Positions 47,924 to 60,969 of a DNA stretch of 64,000 nucleotides are shown piece by piece (the first letter of the stretch is position 1; the number at the start of each line of letters is the position of its first letter). The stretch comes from Trichopria drosophilae (Eukaryota > Arthropoda > Insecta > Hymenoptera > Diapriidae), in contig CM059585.1 in the NCBI GenBank assembly GCA_030407085.1, forward strand, positions 94,396,501-94,460,500. The letters run 5' to 3'. The notes under the pieces are model-generated. The model searched no databases. It was given only the letters and a program-made list of their open reading frames with translations, and was not told where the DNA came from. Position numbers and translations under genes: made by a program.

Positions 47924-50473
47924 TATTTAAGGAACAAGATATTGTTACAATATATGTATCGAAACTACTGGAACCTAACGATGCTAGAACTACCCTCTGC
48001 CGCCTTCTTTCCTGGCAGTGTTAAAATGGGAATATTTCCGGAAGCATCAGCCTTTCGTCAGGGAACTGCAATACGAATTTAGCCAAAATTGTAGGCACCC
48101 GGGTCGAAGGCATCTAGTTTTCGTCTTCAAATCCTTCATCTGCGATTGCCATTTCCAATAAGCAAGAGAGCCGAACCTAATTACATTACTGAAATCCTAA
48201 TCTCGTTCGTCCTTTAATGCCCATTCCCTTGAGGTATATGTCACAGTGCTGCCGAGCATTAGATTAGACTGTGCCTCAGTTCGAATCGAACAGAAATTCA
48301 GCTTAAGAATCTGTACTAGGTAGATTGTAGAAGATAATATTCTTTAAGCTACATTAGATCTATGAATAAATCATTCAAAAAGTTATCTTCCTGATGGTAA
48401 TTTTAGCATTAAATGCTTATCCGATCAGTCGTTATTTAGGTGTAATTAATTCATATCACAGTTCTTGTAAGTAACAACTTTGATATATTTTACTAATGAC
48501 TGCAAAACTTCACAATATTTATAAGTTAATCTTGGATTTATATTTGGTACTATTGTTTATAGAAATAAACGAAATAAACTGCTAATACATGGAGCAACTT
48601 AAATCCGAGTTTAACTTTAAACGAAACCGACATTATTCATTATCCTATTTTAGTATCGAGGTGGCACTGAAATCATTGCGACCTACTTTGCTCGTCTAGA
48701 TCTTAAAAGGCGTAGATGATTCATTTCCCAGCCTTGGGACGCTGACCCCACGTTACTATCAAGAAATTCTAGCAAGAAATTCTAGCAAGAACTTCTTAAC
48801 AACGAAATGCGATTTTACTTTTACTTTATTTCCTCTGACGGAAAATATTTAAGGGAATGCTATCATATGTTTTCTTGCAAAATATAGTATCTTTATGATC
48901 TTAAATTCAGCACTTAAACGTACATTCCGTCGTTCTTGAAATCCGGCCAGGGAAGTCACATAAAATCTTAAGATAATTTGGATTTTATCCAGTATCGTGC
49001 TACGTCCTCAATAGATTTTCGGTGGTATGTACGTTAAAGTATTTCATTTTTTGGGTAGTTATAAAATTTCGATAAAAATAACTAAGAATCAAGGATCAGT
49101 TGTACACACAACAATAATTTTTATTCTATTATTTCTTGAAAATGGCAACATCCGAAAGAGTTTAATAATAGCAATAGATATTTTTATTAATAGATGAAAA
49201 TAATTTTCCCCATCGACATAGCAAAATTCAGTAGTATTATACCAATTGATGACCCTTAGGTTATTTAGAGGTTGTTATTCAATTTAAGCTACTTACAAAA
49301 GTAGTAAAGTACTCGATCACGGTATAATTTACTGTTTAAGAAAATTACCAATTTACCAGTGTTAGCTATCAAAACAATAACACTTGCTCGTACGACCCAA
49401 TTTCGTTGTGCGTTCGGAATGTCAGGTTATATTACTAGATAGATGATCAAGGGGGTTTGCATACACCAGCTAGGTTTCTTTAAGTATAAGTAAGCAATAT
49501 AAAATAAAAAGGTACACTGGCACGGTTATACTTGATTTGAGGTGAAAATTATTTGGATATATATTAACATATGTCGAACTGAGAACCTTCAAGCTTTGTA
49601 TGAGCATAGCTGCGTTTATCTAAATTAAAAAGCACTACAAAATAAAGTAAACTCACTTACCCCCACCTGACGGAATTGAAACATCCTGAGCATGCGCGTT
49701 GAATATTGTCATATTGTGGTAAATGATGCGATGGAGGGAGAAACGTTCCACCCACCACGCGGCTCTTATAGACAATAAGACAAGAACCGACCTATTCCCC
49801 AGACCTATAGGGGGGGGGGGGGCGTATACTATACTACTTGAACATTTGTTGATATTGGTATTGCGATAAAATTAAGTACATATTAATTCAGTAATCTTGG
49901 ACTGGTATATAATTACTTTAGATAGAAAACATAACACTGAAGACAATTCCGGATCTTTAATGATCTCCCCTACTCCAAACTCCATACGACCTTTCATCAG
50001 AAATAGTAATACCAACTACACGTCACAATTGTTTACTTGTAAAAAAAAGACAATGTGACAATTGGCACAACTTCTGAAAAAATGGACAGTTTTTTTCCGT
50101 ATAGTGAGTCAAAAGTTCCTATGTATTGGCCCACTAATTACAAACATAATAGTGAAAATTAATTTTTTCACATTTTTTGCATGTATATAGAAAACTATAA
50201 ATCCAATACTGATATAAAAATACTATGAATAAAAAATCCAAATCACTATAATATATAGAAAAAAGGTTTTCTGCATTTTCTGCACACAATCAACGGTAAA
50301 GCCATACAAAAAGACTGGACACGAGAATTAGAGGTTAAGTTAGAAGTTAAATTGCTCTAACGGGGTGGGGCTATACTGAGGTGGAGCCTATCCCCTCTCC
50401 ACTTTGACACGAGCTTTACCGGAGGTTCATCCATTTATATACGACTGCTCGTGCGGAATTGCATTGTTATACA
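47924..50473. other. Unassigned stretch
   Basis: A GC-richer patch lies at 47990-48290, without motifs. A direct 13-bp word (AAGAAATTCTAGC) is repeated near 48760. A run of 14 G lies at 49810-49823. No gene was recognised. Confidence 0.4.
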
Positions 50474-51282
50474 CACGGAAAAACTTTTGGGAGCGCTGCT
50501 CACCCAAACCGGGCGGATAGCGCTCCCGCGGCACTTTTAACTTTTCAAATGATGATTAAAAATATAAGAGCGTAAAAATAAATCTTTTTCTGAATAAATA
50601 TGGATTCATACAATCATTAAGAAAGATCATGCTCTATTTTTAGACCATCAAATTACTTATATGGTTTATAAAGATCGTTAAACGCGTAAAAATCAGCACT
50701 TTTTCCATTTTAACGCTTACGTATCAAAAACAGAGCAAAATAGAGTAAAATTGCACTAAGCTTTTCTGTAGAGCGTGAAATTTCCTACAAAAAAGTCAGT
50801 GGCAGCCCTAGTCTAATATTAATAGTTTAGCCAGAAATAACACTGGAACTTCAACTTGCAGTTTGATCGATATCCAATGTAAAATATTCGGAATATTCTG
50901 TTTAAATTCGTGTTTTCTTTCTGGCCAAACTATTAATGTTACACTATCGCTGCCGCTGACTTTTTTGTAGGAAATTTCACGCTCTACAGAAAAGCTTTAG
51001 TGCAATTTTACTCTTTTTTGCTCTGTTTTTGATACGGAAGCGTTAAAATGGGAAAAGTGCCGGCTTTTACGCTTTTAACGATCTTTATAAACTATATAAG
51101 TAATTTGATAGTCTAAAAATATCGCATAAACTTTCTTAATAATAGTATGAATCGATATCTATTCAAAAAAAAATTTATCTTTACGCCCTTATATTTTTAA
51201 TCATCATTTGAAAAATTAAAAGTGCTGCGGGAGGGCTGCCCGCCCGGTTTGGGTGAGCAGCGCTCCCAAAGGGTTTTCCGTG
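50474..51282. mobile_element. 809-bp foldback element with about 370-bp arms
   Basis: The left arm is 50474-50843 and the right arm 50910-51282, reverse complements with scattered mismatches and small indels, around a 66-bp loop. Termini are CACGGAAAAACTTTTGGGAG and the complement CCCAAAGGGTTTTCCGTG. CA lies outside both ends, which fits a 2-bp target duplication. It shares the CACGGAAA tip and 2-bp duplication with the foldback element at 36123 but not its internal sequence. Non-coding; the 60-codon frame at 51181-51363 overlaps the right tip. Confidence 0.88.
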
Positions 51283-53399
51283 CAGGTATAGAGATACTGT
51301 CAATGTCTTGACAGCAGAGCCCCCCCCCCCCTTCCCCTGTTCTACTACTACTTTAATATCCAACCGTACAAATATAGTTAATAATTTAACTTGCAGAAAC
51401 TTTGGTGTCTTTGCAGTCTAAATAAATATACCCCAATAGGAAAATTTAGATCCAGAGCGATATTTTTCAGATTACACACCCGGTTTCTCGCGTCGCGTCA
51501 AAATTAAGAAAAACTAGCGGCTTCGAAATTGCGGCCATTGGCTTATGTACTCATCGACCGGGCAGGGTTTAGTAGACCTAGCTATTTAATTGACTGTAGA
51601 AAAAGAAATTAAAATTATCATTTTTAAAACTTCAACCCCCGGCGCACGCCAGCCGAAGTTATTATATAACATAATGGATATTATTATTACTAATTTTGTG
51701 TTTCGTTGTAATATTTATAATTAATGAAACTATAATTTCATCTTAACCGATTTATCAAATTAAATAGGAAGATTGTCTTCTTAATCGAACCTTGTATTTA
51801 TAGAATGTGACCTTTTATATGTACTTTTTTACAGAGAATTTAATGCTCTATATTTTTTGTTGACAATATTATTTTGTTACATTTGTAATTCTCAAGATAA
51901 ATAAAAACAGTAGAAAGAAATAGCGTTTTTGCTGTGTGCTTTCCAAGAAGATTGATTTGATTTGTTTTTGTTACTTTATACTATGTCTATACTTATCAAA
52001 GAAATGTTATCAGTAGATATTTAAGGTCGGCATAGTCCCATGAATGAAAAATACTTTCCATGAATTCATCGAGTTCGTTTTGTTTACATCCCGAGTTCCG
52101 CTCCAGATGTAAACGAATAACGACTTTCACCAAGCATTTATTATGATTATTAGACCTTGAACTTTTACCCGCCCGTGCAAAGTACGTATACAATATAATT
52201 CTTAAAACCGAAATTCATATCAGCATGCGTTAAAGACACGACAGAAAGCAGAAGTTCAATCTTAGTAACAATTTTTGTTTAACTGCAAATACTGTAAATT
52301 CTATTTCACTTGTTTTTATTTTTAATTTCTAGACAAATGACACAAGCGGTTTGTCAATAACAAATATCTTCAAACTAACAATTGAGTGCGATCGAGCGTA
52401 TAATTTAGTTTCGTCAATGTCGAGTAAAACATTGTTCATTATAAGTTGACACGTTACTAGTATTACATGGAGAGTTAAAGTTATTCCCAATAAACCATTA
52501 GTAAGTCTCTGAAATATTTATCTAGATATTTTTTCTAGTATATTGTTGCCTTTCATGCATCCATTGTGATTTGAGTCGATGAACCAAGTTTCTTTCCTGA
52601 TTGTATTTATAACCGAATGGCAATTAGTTCATTATTGGAGCATTAGGTCGTTATTGTCAGTCGTGTGCATCGTAAAAACTCGTAGATTGCTCATGAACGC
52701 GCACACATTCAAAAATGATGTATGATTTACTAAACCTTGGCAAATATTAATTTATACCTATGTTCATAAATTTATAGAATTTGCAATAATGACGTCAGAA
52801 AATATCTTTTTGCAAGTGCTGTAGTAATAGTCTTAATTTTACGTCGAATTTTCAAGATCTGGATGTCTTATATCAAATGAAAGTTGCTGCTTACCATCAG
52901 AGGAATAAAGGCTACTATAATTAATTCTGGAAATCCCATCATCAATCATTTACCAAAGGAACAGCATCTATTACGTATTATATGCCATACGCTGCGTTAA
53001 TCAAACGGGAACGCAATTCCAACATCATTCGACTGTAGTAAGCAGGCACCGATTAACGTGTCAAATTTGTCAAACCAAATTTAGGCTATTACTCAATGAA
53101 CGACACACCGGAGATGAAGTATCATTTAAAAAAAGTCGAATGTATATTCTACCCTACAGGCGATACTTATGGAATCAGCTCTTTCGGTCCCTATTAAGGC
53201 CGACAAGGTGAAGTTCAAATTTAACGTGGAATTATCCTCCACAAGACGAAGAAGAATGCCAAGACGACTTTTTGCTAAGAGGCGTCTTCGCGTTAAAATA
53301 AAACTCTTTAACGAGCGACCAGACTCGTGCTGCGATTTCATTACTTTCGTAGGGTGCCTTCCGATCGGACGGAAATGCTTAAGGCGTCGTAAGTTATGA
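51283..53399. other. AT-rich stretch with relic hairpin terminus
   Basis: Holds a poly-C run at 51319-51331 and the relic terminus at 51628-51660. The rest, to about 53150, is featureless AT-rich sequence. From 53160 the GC content rises and both strands open (121-codon minus frame at 53126-53491, 76-codon plus frame at 53169-53399) without recognisable motifs. Confidence 0.4.
51628..51660. repeat. Solitary terminus of the 608-bp element family
   Basis: ACTTCAACCCCCGGCGCACG followed by CCAGCCGAAGT mirrors the hairpin tips at 46827 and 47434. No matching second end is present nearby, so this is a relic or an isolated tip. Confidence 0.5.
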
Positions 53400-53661
53400 A
53401 CCTGCGACGAAGTGCGGGAAACATTTGAAGGAGAAGGAAGGCTTTCCGTCATTTCCGACACAGCTGGTGGAATAGCTGCCGGCTCGTGCAATTAAACTTA
53501 TTGCCGATGGTTATGTGAAGCGTGAATTCTATGGGGTAATCAATGAAATCGCAGAAGGGAAACTGACTTGATGGGACCCCAATGTTGAGATGTTAATGGA
53601 AAAACTCCTCGAAAACAGTTTGTTGATATGGCGCTTCGTCCGTTATCCACCTTTCCAATGA
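53400..53661 (+). other. Coding-like frames in a GC-richer island
   Basis: Two overlapping plus frames look protein-like. One is 53400-53495 (TCDEVRETFEGEGRLSVISD then TAGGIAAGSCN). The other is 53491-53571 (IKLIADGYVKREFYGVINE then IAEGKLT), which reads on after a TGA as WDPNVEMLMEKLLENSLLI to a stop at 53659-53661. The minus strand is open as well. Broken frames would fit a decayed gene or transposon ORF, but I recognise no family and do not propose a restored reading. Confidence 0.2.
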
Positions 53662-55591
53662 CGATTCATTGACACCTATTGGTCAAATATTCCAGATAAT
53701 GTCCTGAAGAAGGATAGAGAATCGTGTAGGTCTGTAGAATTACTTTTATCCACCGAAATACATTTACAAAGAAAATGGCATTTTATTGAACTCTGATGTT
53801 TCGTCTCTCAGCTTCTGAAATTGTCGTTTTGATATGTTGATAGACGTCTTGAAGTCCATGGGTGGAAAGAAAGAAACGATAGGGTTGAGCTTGTCACTGT
53901 TCCCTCATGTCAGACTTGCACGTGAATTGCCCCAACCAACAGTGAACAGCAACCTGCTTCGTTCATGCTGACGCTGCCGCTTTTATACGCTTGAAGATTT
54001 CGTAATTGCGTGGGGACGGTCAGTATGCGTCATGAACGTGTGTGTGTATTAGCTTCGTTATCGCGAAGCCAGCAAACGACGTTCTGAAAGCCTGTGCTAT
54101 TGTACCCAGCGTACAGGCATGTCGGGGGGTGGCTGCGAAGGACGGACGTCGTTCACGTATGGCTGAAACAGTTGTGAATGTGCCATAATTAAATGGAGAC
54201 GGCTGGGAGGTCGCTCTTTCAGATAAATGGCAGTGAAGGCGCCGGATAGCCACGGTTGTATGGATGCTGGGCCGAGCTCGATACGCCTGTATGCGACATC
54301 GTGGAACCTGCTGGGCAAAATTTCGATGTTTTGTGGCAAGGTAGACGTGCCAAACCCTTAAATTTTCTGGAGAAAACTTCTGGAAAATTGCACGAAAAAC
54401 GCTAAAGGGTGTACAGGGATAATTAAACAGAAAGTCAGGATAGGGAAGCTAAAAGTTCGTATGCTGAATTAATTAATAACGCCACTAATCATTACACCGG
54501 CAACTTCAAAACCAGCCGATGATTAGAAGATAATCCGGAACATATGCATCTGACGTATTTCATGAGGCGGTAACATCATTCAAAGAAAAGGCTAAATCAT
54601 GCAGTTACAATTAAACGAAAATGTACGATTCATCATGCGCTATATAACGAAACCAAGATGACAGACGGCGAGCCGTGTCTTTAATTTGATGCCCAATTCA
54701 CCACTTCGAAGCAGATCATTTTTTTAATATCTTGTCGATTTCTTTGCAATACTTCCGATGTTGAATTATATGTTCACATATAAGCACAGTTGAAAATGAG
54801 TTACAATAAATGTAAAAAATTTTGGTTTCTATATATACATGAGTTATAATCTGAGACTGTATGCTTCCAATAGTAATGTTTCAAATGGCAGTGTATATTC
54901 TCTTGAATTTTGGAATCTGTTCGGAGAATTTTAATCAATTTAAAAATTAAACAGAGAGAAAGGAAGCTACCCAACATATCAACGAACTTGAGCTTGAACT
55001 TAATTCTCAAGGTTTTCTGAAAGTTACAGGGTTTTTTTAAGTGGTAGCTCTTATCTTTGCTCATGGAATCTGGCAGAGATGGAAACATACGTTTATAAGA
55101 ATGAGCAATGTTAACTGAAAACGTCGTGCTATATTCTCAATGACATTTCAAGGTCGGAGTCATTATTTTGACATAAAACTGTTCATTAAGGATTTAAAAG
55201 TGGAAAAATTTACCATTCGAATGAAACATTCTTCTTGACATTAATACTCGAGGTTATTTAAAGATCATATTTTATCTTATCATTAGCATTGCCCATGGAC
55301 AACAACAGAGTTGTAAGATTATGCGCATTTGGAGTTGCTTAGTTATCCCTCACATTTTTTAGAGTTTCGCGTTGAATTGGAAATGAGCATCAGTCCCAGT
55401 GTCTCCGGAAAGTCTTGTGGAAATAGTTTTTAGATTTTTGTGCATCATTTGTTTTTACAGAGGTTATATGCGTGGATATGGTTAAAATGAAACACTCTGT
55501 GAATGAGTTGAAGCTTATTTCAAGATTAAGGTTGTTTTTTGATAAAGAGCAAACTGCTAACGCGAATTTCTAGAATCGTCTCTGTTATCAT
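53662..55591. other. Unassigned stretch
   Basis: GC remains fairly high to about 54340, where two overlapping minus frames (54020-54253 and 54097-54339) lack motifs. The rest is AT-rich. The 95-codon minus frame at 54801-55088 shows no family feature. Confidence 0.35.
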
Positions 55592-55715
55592 ATTCGGATA
55601 TAACTTTTCGCGTTCTTTCCGAATCCATGAAAAAATTGGGGTTTCCAATTAAACAATAGACTTAAAGGTCATGGTCAGGGTCAAATTCAATTGTAGCATT
55701 AAAAAGCCAGGACAA
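55592..55715. repeat. Third copy of the 32-kb dispersed repeat
   Basis: Contains TTCTTTCCGAATCCATGAAA, GGTTTCCA, then GGTCAAATTCAATTGTAGCA and TTAAAAAGCCAGG. These match in order the unit at 32545-32690. Edges are not sharp. Confidence 0.6.
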
Positions 55716-58700
55716 CCCCCGCATATGTGTTCCCTTTAAATTGTAAATATAGAGTAACTGAAAAAGCGTTTTTTTCCAAGTTGTCCGAAGCTACTCGAAC
55801 ACCGCTATCAGTGTTAGTGATATAAATGATTTTAGTTTAGTTATAGTCAGAAGGTCATTTCAATGCGAATTTGATTTTTTAATCGAAACCTTTGTTTTTT
55901 ACCACGATTGAAGGTTACATCAATCGCAGTATAGGGTGTTAAGCGGGATCCTTCCGTTATTATTATTATAGACTTCAAAATACTGAGGTTATCTACTTGA
56001 AAAATTACTGAACAAGCCATCTTTCTATGCATTTTAGACACATGCATAGTAGGCATGTCTGGCCAGTCCTGCAGTCGTATTCTTCGTTTCCTATTATAAT
56101 TAAGATTGAATTATCTTACTCAATCGCTGCCATTATAAATTGAATTGCCAGTTTTAATGTAGGAGGTTCTATGCTTTTAAATAGTACTCCAAATACCATT
56201 TTGAATTATCAATTTTAGATTCACAGCTTCAACTCCTACAGTGTTTTTACACCGTTGATAAGTTTCCTAATGATAGAGCTTCTCACCCACGTTAAGATGG
56301 AATCCGGCCAAATAGTAATTAGAGAGTGCACCGTACCATATTTGTTTTGTCATACTCGCTTGATATTACGAAAATAATTTTCATCTTCAACTTCTCATTA
56401 TTTGATGTATTTTACTTTCTTACCTGGCTTTCCTTCAGACCTTCACAAAGCTTCATTGTGTACCGAATTAGGTAAGACAGTACTGACATCAAATCTTTAT
56501 TTAACGAGGAAGTAAACTGCAGAAATCCATGAAAAATAGAAACGGCCGATGCGTCTATATGCAATTGAACATATTTTAAAATATGAAGAGACAATGCGAT
56601 TCACATCATTAATAAGCAATATTTCCAGTTGTCATGTAGTCTTTTTGATGAAATATTATAATTTTCAGAGCACAAGTGAGAAATTATTGTTGGAAATAAA
56701 AGTTTCATTTTATTTTCATCGTACTTCTAGTCATCATAATTGGATTATCTGAATATTTTATAGTATCTGATTTTAAATCCCGATATAGCGCTTGTGCTGG
56801 ACTTGCTACAAGTATTTGCCGGCCCGCATTAACGTTTGCTGAACCATTTCCTTATCCAAATCGATCGATCTTCCGCATGTTTCGCAAAACGGATTTCCCG
56901 GTTTAGTTGTTGCCCGTATGACACTGGCAGCTTCTGAAACTCTACTACTTAGAAAGTACATTCGTGTCTGTGAGAATTTCACGGGTGCTTGAAGCAGCTC
57001 TCAGTGTTAGATGGGATTCGCTGCTATACTATTACAATGGTTCCATTCTATATAGATGTGACAAAAAGGAGGGATTCTATTACACATAAAAAACTTTCGT
57101 GGGTGAACCGAAGCACATCGCACAGTCTGGATACTTAAATTGGTTTCTTAGCCTTTTATAAGCGTCCAATAAAACCTGTCCAGCATCCCTCGAGTCTTAG
57201 GTATTATCTGTGGTCTAAAATTTTGAATCTTGAACTATAGGTTAGAAAAAAGAAGAGACTATATATTCAAAATTGTATTAAAATCAAAACCTTTCCTCCA
57301 GTGTCAATATCTCATATCCCATATAAAAAATTCGGAGATTCCTCATCATAGGATCAATTACTCCAGGAAAATTATCTTACGTAATTTTTTTTTTAGCAAT
57401 CGTCAATCAAGAATTTATACTAGCTAGTTTTCTTCGTTTTCTACGATCTGAAACTCAATACATTAGTTTCTGTGCAATAGAGATCTATCCAGCATAATAA
57501 TAATTCTAATGATAATAGCGACGACGGAAATGCTATATTATAGTGATGGCAATAGCAATTACAGCCCGGAAAGCCGACTGAAAAAGGAACAGACGTAAAT
57601 TACTTGATGGTTTGACGAAAGACACGCGAGCCTTTCACTGTTTCTAAAAACTATAACTCCTGGGTACTAATTTAAAATGATATTTTTGTCTGAATGGCGA
57701 GGTAGATCTGGCATTACGTCCTTTATTTGGTCGCAGGCTTAGAAGTTTTGAAATATACAGAGTACTTATATATACAATAAAACTCATTGTTACAGTTACG
57801 TACCAAATAAAATGAATACAAAAGTAAAAATAATCTTCATTAAGTAAACTTTCTTGAGATAATTGTAATTAAAACTTTTTATTATAAGATGAATTTGATA
57901 AATTTCGAGTTCTTTACGGTCTGCGTTGGATGTTTAAGTAACATTTATTGGTAATCGTAATTATTTGTTTTAACAATTGACAAGTCATTTCTTTTGTAAT
58001 GTTTCTGAAGTATCCATTATCTACTTTGAAATCATAATGTTTAATAATGTGTCAACTGAATCCAATATATAAATATAATATATATCTACGTATTAGATAA
58101 ATTCAGAAAATAATAAAATAAAATAAGTGTGTTTCAAAAGTACTTAAAACTATCAGTCATTATGTCCAGAAAGTTCCATATCAACCGTTTGCAGCTAGAC
58201 GGTGTTGATTTATGCGTCTCCTAGTGGAAATATCTCATGTCAGTCAGTGGCTGGTAGAGCCGCCATTATGGACTTTATTTATTTTTATACAGTTAAAAAT
58301 AGAGAAAATTAGTTTTAATAAAATATTTATTTGGAAAGTACCATTACGATTAAAGGTAAATCATAAACGAATTAAGAAGAGGTTAATATTTTACTAATCT
58401 ATACACTAGGCACGGTAAGTCCAAGTATATTAGATTTCTGTTTTCGAAAAGTGAATCTGTTTTAATATTGGAAATGTAGTATTTTAAAAATAAATTGTAC
58501 AGATCGAGTTATGAAAAAATAAAGGAATACTCCTTTAAATAAACGGAAAAGGGGATACATTTTAAATAATGACGAAAATTGTGTCAGTAGCCTATTTTTA
58601 AAACTGAAATCGGTTTTTCATCCGTCTCGGTCATTTTATTTCTTGAGATTAAAAATTGCCATTTTTCTTTTTTGTAATAAGAATACTCATATTGTGAATA

Positions 58701-58940
58701 CGTTTATGAAGAGAAAGTTATTTATTGTTTACATTATAGGTCATCTTCGTGGGAATAGACGTTGAGCCCTTTCATAAATGTTTCCCACATTTATACATTT
58801 TCAGAGAATAACATTGTTTTGAAACCGTATTTCATAGCAATGCCATTGAATGTTGGCGTCTTTCTTCGAAAAACAGTGCAGAAAATTCAATGAATGTGTT
58901 AATGTCGTAATTTTTGCACGTATAGTATGATCGCTGGTAT
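55716..58940. other. AT-rich stretch with a GC-richer coding-like island
   Basis: Apart from the island at 56780-57200 (separate entry), this is AT-rich with no repeats or RNA genes that I can define. Confidence 0.35.
56705..57199 (-). pseudogene. Possible decayed gene fragment, frames disrupted
   Basis: On the minus strand three frames look protein-like in series. At 57080-57196 is a frame with DSRDAGQVLLDAYKRLRNQF then KYPDCAMCFGSPTKVFYV. At 56806-57000 is one with RVSEAASVIRATTKPG then NPFCETCGRSIDLDKEMVQQ and TLMRAGKYL before TAG. At 56705-56851, in another frame, is one with VASPAQALYRDLKSDTIKYS. The second and third overlap where a one-base shift would connect them, and two CxxC pairs (CAMC, CETC) hint at a zinc-binding domain. 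I do not recognise a family. A TATAAAAGG word lies at about 57155-57163 (minus). Chance openness in a GC-richer patch remains possible. Confidence 0.22.
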
Positions 58941-59222
58941 GAAGAACCGGGCATCTTACAAGTGAGACGAAGAAGCGAACATTTGCGGCGAAGAACCGGA
59001 CGTTTCAGATGTTCTATAGTAATTTATTGAATCGCTGCAACTTTTGAAAGGCCGGGTTCTTTATCTCACAATTGTGACATGTCCAGTTTTTCGTCGCGCA
59101 CCACGAAATGGACGGATTTACGTCGCAAACTTTTAAAGCGTCCGGTTTTTCGTCGCAAGTGCCCAAATGTCCGGTTCTTCGTCCAAAAAACGAGTTGTCC
59201 GATTTTTTGTCTCACGTTTGAC
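58941..59222. repeat. Inverted minisatellite of GACGAAGAACCGGACATT units
   Basis: The left part (58941-59005) carries about three units of (G/C)GAAGAACCGG(A/G)C(A/G)TTT on the plus strand. The right part (59066-59220) carries about five of the reverse complement (GTCCGGTTTTTCGTCGCAA type), with unit length near 28-36 bp. The arms enclose a spacer of about 60 bp. The arrangement is palindromic overall. Frames on both strands (59066-59287 minus, 59079-59282 plus) are repeat artefacts. Confidence 0.7.
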
Positions 59223-60969
59223 AAAGTAAAATCGTCAAAGGACAGGTACATGGGTGTATTTAAAAGGTCTTTTTGTTTATAAAACATTAGTAGTAAATGG
59301 CATTGTGATCTCTTTTCACGTAATTATTCGACTTTTAACATTTTTAATATAGTAACAATTCACTAAATATGGGTTTCGAAAATCGCTGAAATACGTAATA
59401 TGATTTATTTAAAAAATCATATTTTTTGGGGTTCCAAACCCCCCTCCCTCTAATTCAAAGAATAATATGCGACAGGACGGGTTATGGTGATCCTATATGA
59501 CAAGCAGGGCAGAATAGGAGCTCACTTGAAAGGTATTTTCTATACGAATATAAAGCGCTAGTCATAGATGGCGCTGCGATCACACTTCGAGGAATTGTTC
59601 GACATTCATAATCTTTACTTTCTAAATTTAAAATGGTATAATTTTATGTGCTATTTCAAGTAGTAGAACAATATTTGAATAGTCTATTAATAGTAAGTTA
59701 GAAATATTACATCTGAATTTCCGTACGTTCAACGAACAATTATGAAAGACCGAAAGAGTGAGTTGCATTATTAGGACCGTGATTTCAGAATTTCAGGCAC
59801 ATGAAATATTTTTATATTCTTACATGTTTAGACTAGTCACAATGGTCAAAGAAGACAAAAGCAGATTTTAAAAAATGTACGTTTTATTTTCATTTTACGT
59901 AGGATCATCAGTGTTATTGAAAGATAGATTACTGTATTGTAATAAGCAATTTCAGGAGAACGAATATATATAGTATATCTAATGAACTGTTCATTGTAGA
60001 CGATGTGAAGACTTAAGTTTTTATCTGAATGTTGCAAAAACGGAATTTGTGCTTTTCAAATATAATATTTATCAATATTTATCTTACAGTTTTAATAAAT
60101 TATGAGATCGATTTATAATGCAATGTTTCTTCTAAAAACAGTTATATATTCATTGGATTTACAACATTTACGAAATGATACAAAGCTACCTTTCAGTCTA
60201 TGGGTCATGAATAATCATAAATCCCCCATTTTTTCATTTGATAATCGTCTCACATTATTTAATTCTGAAAGTGTAGCTAGTAACATATAACATTTGAATA
60301 AATATATGTTGTGAGTCAATTAATCTTGAGAATTATTATAAAAAAGTATAAGAAACTTAAACGAACAAAAATGCTCAATTTTAATTCCATTCCCATTGTT
60401 AGGATTTAACATTTCTTTTTAATGCTTATATTTGCGATTTAAATTAATTAGGGAATTCTTGTGAATTATTCATTTCTTCGAGAGTCTTTTGCAAATTACC
60501 AGATAGAAACAGGAAACCTGGCACGTAATGGGACACCCTGGCTGGGAAAATACCAAGACGTATTTCCCCTAGCGGAGAAACGGGAATCCATCAGTTAAGA
60601 AGGAAGTAAACCCGAAGAGGAAAAAGACATTCACATGGGAAGCCGCCCAATGATTTTATTATTGTTTTACATTAGGGGGGAAGCAGGTGGTAATTACGAT
60701 GCTATTATGTTATAAATATATTCATTTATATCATTCATTATATTTGTATGCAAGATTGAATTGAGATAATTGTATGAACTTGCTCACAATCAGTAATTTT
60801 CAGGTAAATTGTTTCCAATATCTTTAAATATGTTATTAAATATAAACAGAAGTGAACCAATCTGGAAAATGCAGAGGATGTTTACACTGTTAGAGAATTG
60901 CCTATAGAAATTTAATGATTTTAGAAAGTTTTGGTCACAGAAGCGCATTAAACTAAAGTAATGGTCTCC
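59223..60969. other. AT-rich stretch, nothing coding
   Basis: An insect-type AGATGGCGCT word lies at 59569. A GC-richer patch at 60500-60650 has no motif. No gene or RNA was recognised. Confidence 0.4.

Noticed and set aside
53126..53491. 121-codon minus-strand frame
   Set aside because: Both strands are open here; no family features. The region is reported only as a possible relic.
59066..59287. Frames with repeated RRK..VRF motifs on both strands
   Set aside because: Direct products of the inverted minisatellite, not genes.
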